34,959 bases of DNA from DATNFP01 sp035606335. GTDB lineage: Bacteria; Bacteroidota; Bacteroidia; Chitinophagales; Chitinophagaceae. The position numbers were made by a program, and so were the translations under genes. The stretch spans positions 1 through 34,959 of the forward strand of contig DATNFP010000105.1 in the NCBI GenBank assembly GCA_035606335.1. Reading direction: 5' to 3'. Positions within the stretch are counted from its first letter, which is position 1. Each line of letters starts with the position of its first letter. Of this stretch, positions 32,697 to 34,959 are shown one piece after another. The notes beneath the pieces are model-generated. The model worked only from the letters and a program-made list of their open reading frames with translations. It made no database searches and was not told the origin of the DNA.

Positions 32697-33544
32697 TTGA
32701 GCAGCAGGTTATCTATAAGTCTTATTTCCCCAATCCTCGCAGCAACCAATGCGATCATCGGTCTGTTTTGATCATAATTATTTAGCACGGTAAGATCCCT
32801 TGCATCGGCAAGCGCCACATAATCGGGCACAAAACCTTTTTCATTAAGCAAATCAATACATTCCTTCCTTGCGACATCGAAGCTTCCAGAATTTTGCTTG
32901 CTTTGTATAGACACAAGACATTGGTATAATGTACATGCAATAGCTCGTTGGGGCTCTGTAAGTCTGCGATTGCGTGAACTCATCGCCAATCCGTCTGCTT
33001 CCCTGATAATAGGACAAATTACTAATTGTATTTGGGGTTGTTTTCCTTTTATTTCTATTAGCCTTCTTATTACCATACATTGCTGGTAATCTTTTTGACC
33101 AAGATATAGATATTGGGGGTCAACTATATCCAATAACCGGCCTACCACCTGCCCCACCCCTCTGAAATGACCTGGTCGTTTTTCTCCTTCCAATATTGTA
33201 TCAAGATAACCAAAGTCAAATGTTTGTACCTTTTCAGTGCCATCTGGATATATTTCATTCACAGATGGCAAAAACAATACATCACAGCCCGCTTCTATTA
33301 GTATTTCTATATCCTTTTCTATAGAAACAGGATATTTTTCAAAATCACTTTTGTCATTAAATTGAGTAGGATTTACAAAAATGCTGCATACCACTACATT
33401 ACCGTCAGCTCTTGCTTTTTCCACCAAAGATCTGTGCCCATTATGCAATGCACCCATGGTTGGGACAAAGCCTATTGTATTCTTTTGCTCTGTTTGTGTG
33501 GATAGATATTTTTGGAGATCTGCAATCTTTTTAAATATGACCAT
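32693..33544 (-). CDS. panC: Pantothenate synthetase
   Basis: A 283-residue enzyme that joins pantoate and beta-alanine with ATP, the last step to vitamin B5; a cytoplasmic dimer. Seen: 'IGFVPTMGALHNGHRSLV' with the HxGH nucleotide motif at 34-37, 'SIFVNPTQFN', 'RPGHFRGVGQVV', 'YLGQKDYQQ', 'IIREADGLAMSSRNRRL' with the KMSKS-like loop at 188-195, and 'YVALAD'. The frame extends nine codons further to a TTG at 33571, but that triplet lies in the -7 box; ATG 33544 begins at the normal 'MVIFKKIADL'. No panB or panD is next to it. It is divergent from the GT5-like gene. Confidence 0.95.
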   Translation of the reverse strand: MVIFKKIADLQKYLSTQTEQKNTIGFVPTMGALHNGHRSLVEKARADGNVVVCSIFVNPTQFNDKSDFEKYPVSIEKDIEILIEAGCDVLFLPSVNEIYPDGTEKVQTFDFGYLDTILEGEKRPGHFRGVGQVVGRLLDIVDPQYLYLGQKDYQQCMVIRRLIEIKGKQPQIQLVICPIIREADGLAMSSRNRRLTEPQRAIACTLYQCLVSIQSKQNSGSFDVARKECIDLLNEKGFVPDYVALADARDLTVLNNYDQNRPMIALVAARIGEIRLIDNLLLN

Positions 33545-33568
33545 ACAATGGTTTTGGGCATTTGGGTG

Positions 33569-33576
33569 CAAAGTAA
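33569..33576 (-). promoter_or_regulatory. -7 element of panC
   Basis: On the minus strand TTACTTTG followed by CA, one mismatch from TAnnTTTG. It would start transcription about 18 bases before the ATG at 33544 and so decides the start choice. No clear -33 box. Confidence 0.4.
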
Positions 33577-33598
33577 AGGTTGGAATTTAATATTTTCG

Positions 33599-33606
33599 TA
33601 ATTTTG
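33599..33606 (+). promoter_or_regulatory. -7 element of the GT5-like gene
   Basis: TAATTTTG followed by CA, an exact TAnnTTTG match, in the divergent gap with panC. The transcript would begin near 33613, about 50 bases before the ATG at 33662. Confidence 0.45.
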
Positions 33607-33661
33607 CAGACAATTTATATTTAGCAATACATTATTGTTTCCATTAATTTAACACTACCGC

Positions 33662-34489
33662 ATGTCTGTAGACACAAAAAAACGTGTTTTAATAGTAGCT
33701 AACGAGCTTTCACCCTATATTGAATTTACTGATTTTGCACAGATACTAAACAAGCTGGCTATTAAAACTTTTGATGCAGGTTTGGAAGTGCGTGTTATCA
33801 TGCCCCGCTTTGGTCTGATAAACGAACGCCGTCATCGCCTGCATGAAGTAGTACGCTTATCAGGTATTAATGTTATCATCGATAAAGATGATTATCCGTT
33901 GATCATCAAAGTAGCCTCACTACCCAGTGCCCGTCTTCAGGTTTATTTCATGGACAATGAAGATTATTTTAAACGCAAAGCTGTGTTTCGCGACGACCAG
34001 GACCACTTCTATGATGATAATGGCGAACGCATGATCTTCTTTTGCAAAAGTGCATTGGAAACTGTAAAAAAATTCGGATGGCCACCACATGTAATACATT
34101 GTCATGGCTGGATGACCTCTTTGTTACCGTTATATCTAAAGACTGCTTATAAAAAAGAGCCTGTATTTAATTATTCAAAGGTTATTTATACAGCTCAACC
34201 AGATCAGTTCAAAGAAACACTCAATCATAACTTCATTAAGAAAGCTATCATCAATAACGAGATCAAAGAAAAAGATTTCGAAAATTACAAAGATGGTACT
34301 AATACAGCTTTAACACTTGGGGGCAGTAAATCTGCAGATGTAGTGATCTATGGTTCGGAAAAGATGGATAAAAAAGTGGTAGAGGAAATAAAACCAAGCC
34401 GCTACAAAAAAGTTGTAAAGTATGAGGATAGCTGGAAAGAGGATATTACTCCACTACTCGATCTATATAAAAGCTTAACAGAGTCTTAG
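33662..34489 (+). CDS. Short glycogen-synthase-like protein (GT5 N-terminal domain only)
   Basis: A 275-residue protein resembling only the N-terminal half of bacterial glycogen/starch synthase. Seen: 'KRVLIVANELSPYIEFTDFAQILNKLAIKTFDAGLEVRVIMPRFG', 'VYFMDNEDYFKRK', 'DDNGERMIFFCKSALE', 'PPHVIHCHGWMTSLLPLYLK' and 'SADVVIYGS'. These follow the GT5 order. Real GT5 enzymes have K-T-G-G-L near residues 15-20 to bind ADP-glucose; here the matching place reads 'YIEFTDF', and the C-terminal donor domain is absent. The gene ends with a clean stop and has a normal start, so it does not look like a recent break. Such short forms next to panC and a DUF4270 gene are, as I recall, widespread in Bacteroidota. 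A binding or structural role seems more likely than glucan synthesis. Confidence 0.8.
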   Translation: MSVDTKKRVLIVANELSPYIEFTDFAQILNKLAIKTFDAGLEVRVIMPRFGLINERRHRLHEVVRLSGINVIIDKDDYPLIIKVASLPSARLQVYFMDNEDYFKRKAVFRDDQDHFYDDNGERMIFFCKSALETVKKFGWPPHVIHCHGWMTSLLPLYLKTAYKKEPVFNYSKVIYTAQPDQFKETLNHNFIKKAIINNEIKEKDFENYKDGTNTALTLGGSKSADVVIYGSEKMDKKVVEEIKPSRYKKVVKYEDSWKEDITPLLDLYKSLTES

Positions 34490-34525
34490 TAATTCTTTTA
34501 TCATATTCGCCTTAAATTTCAAAAG

Positions 34526-34959
34526 TTGAAAAGATATATCAGCCTGATAATTACGTTATTCACTGCAGGCATCATGTGTTTTACACAAACCGGCTGCAGG
34601 GAAAACACCGTATTGAGTGATAAACTTGCCCCAATCAATGATGTAAACCTCGACACAATTCCTGATACCCTTACACTTTATTCAAAAACTGTAATAGACG
34701 ATACTACAATTACCAGTCTTAATATCAGCACAGTGCCTGTTTATCATGGCATTGGCACTATCAATAGTATTTACGACCCGTTATTCGGCACAACAAATGC
34801 CAGCATGTATTTTCAGATAGCACCCGGCAATGTTGGATATGGCCCATCACTTAATTCAAGTGCAGGCGCCGTAATAGATTCTGCTATTCTTATATTACCC
34901 TATAGTGGTTTCACCTGGGGTGATACAACTGTGCCTTCCACACAAACTTATACAGTATA
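34526..34959 (+). CDS. DUF4270-like lipoprotein, N-terminal part (partial)
   Basis: An open frame from TTG 34526 that runs off the right edge; 144 residues are visible. The signal-like segment 'KRYISLIITLFTAGIMCF' is followed by 'TQTGCRENT', with a Cys that could be lipidated, then 'INDVNLDTIPDTLTLYSKTVIDDT', 'YHGIGTINSIYDPLFGTTNASMYFQI' and 'AVIDSAILILPYSGF'. The 'G...DP.FG...A..YFQ' block is what I know of DUF4270 proteins of Bacteroidota, outer-membrane lipoproteins of unknown role. In frame, a stop lies at 34490-34492 and no ATG precedes the signal peptide, so TTG is the likely start. It follows the GT5-like gene by 36 bases and is probably co-transcribed. Confidence 0.75.
   Translation, partial: MKRYISLIITLFTAGIMCFTQTGCRENTVLSDKLAPINDVNLDTIPDTLTLYSKTVIDDTTITSLNISTVPVYHGIGTINSIYDPLFGTTNASMYFQIAPGNVGYGPSLNSSAGAVIDSAILILPYSGFTWGDTTVPSTQTYTV

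Noticed and set aside
33545..33571. Nine-codon upstream extension of panC from a TTG
   Set aside because: The TTG is part of the -7 box, so it would not be in the transcript.
1..34959. tRNA or rRNA genes, CRISPR arrays, insertion sequences, attachment sites
   Set aside because: I saw no transposase or integrase, no regular short repeats and no cloverleaf-like segment; the window reads as ordinary chromosome with a polysaccharide locus.

Overview
The window comes from an AT-rich member of the Bacteroidota, most likely of the Chitinophagaceae/Sphingobacteriia type. The grounds are a type IX secretion C-terminal sorting domain, a ribosomal protein THX gene, Bacteroidota-style promoters (TTTG, about 19 nt, TAnnTTTG), DUF4286 and DUF4270-like proteins, and the neighbourhood panC / short glycogen-synthase-like protein / DUF4270 lipoprotein. 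There are no IS elements, CRISPR arrays, tRNA or rRNA genes that I can see. The taxonomic call rests on recall and was not checked by a search.

Left part (1-4377): the 3' end of leuS, an OafA-type acyltransferase, an SCO1/SenC copper-thioredoxin protein converging on a chromate transporter, a 48-residue membrane protein and pdxH.

Middle (4688-24008): a surface polysaccharide locus. It begins with a Wza-like outer-membrane lipoprotein and a Wzc-like co-polymerase/BY-kinase. A compact run of genes follows (8048-18364): a PglK/MsbA-type ABC half-transporter, a GT2, a GT4, a GT25, a NodB/DUF2334-like deacetylase candidate, two more GT4 enzymes and a 727-residue protein carrying two GT-B glycosyltransferase modules. 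Next come a lone minus-strand polytopic membrane protein (candidate polymerase), an AsnB-type amidotransferase, another GT4 and a minus-strand WbpP-like UDP-GlcNAc C4-epimerase. That makes eight glycosyltransferase modules in total. No Wzx flippase, Wzb phosphatase or initiating phosphoglycosyltransferase is present, so I infer that the ABC protein may be the flippase and that the priming enzyme lies elsewhere. The upstream acyltransferase could decorate the same polymer.

Right part (24114-34959): housekeeping and envelope genes. On the minus strand lie ribosomal protein THX and HU, each with its own terminator, then a probable operon read from high to low coordinates: T9SS-secreted protein, FtsX/MacB-like permease, rsgA and DUF4286. 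Next is atpG as an apparent single-gene unit with a good promoter and terminator, divergent from pyk. A DUF6992-like protein follows, convergent with panC. Then a short, probably non-catalytic GT5-like protein and the 5' part of a DUF4270 lipoprotein close the window.

Best candidates for something new: the Wza/Wzc plus PglK-like ABC export combination, the tandem glycosyltransferase fusion, the deacetylase-like gene inside the transferase run, and the lone reversed membrane protein. Several genes appear to have obligatory TTG starts. Intrinsic terminators are unusually clear, and several convergent gene pairs abut or overlap with no terminator between them.
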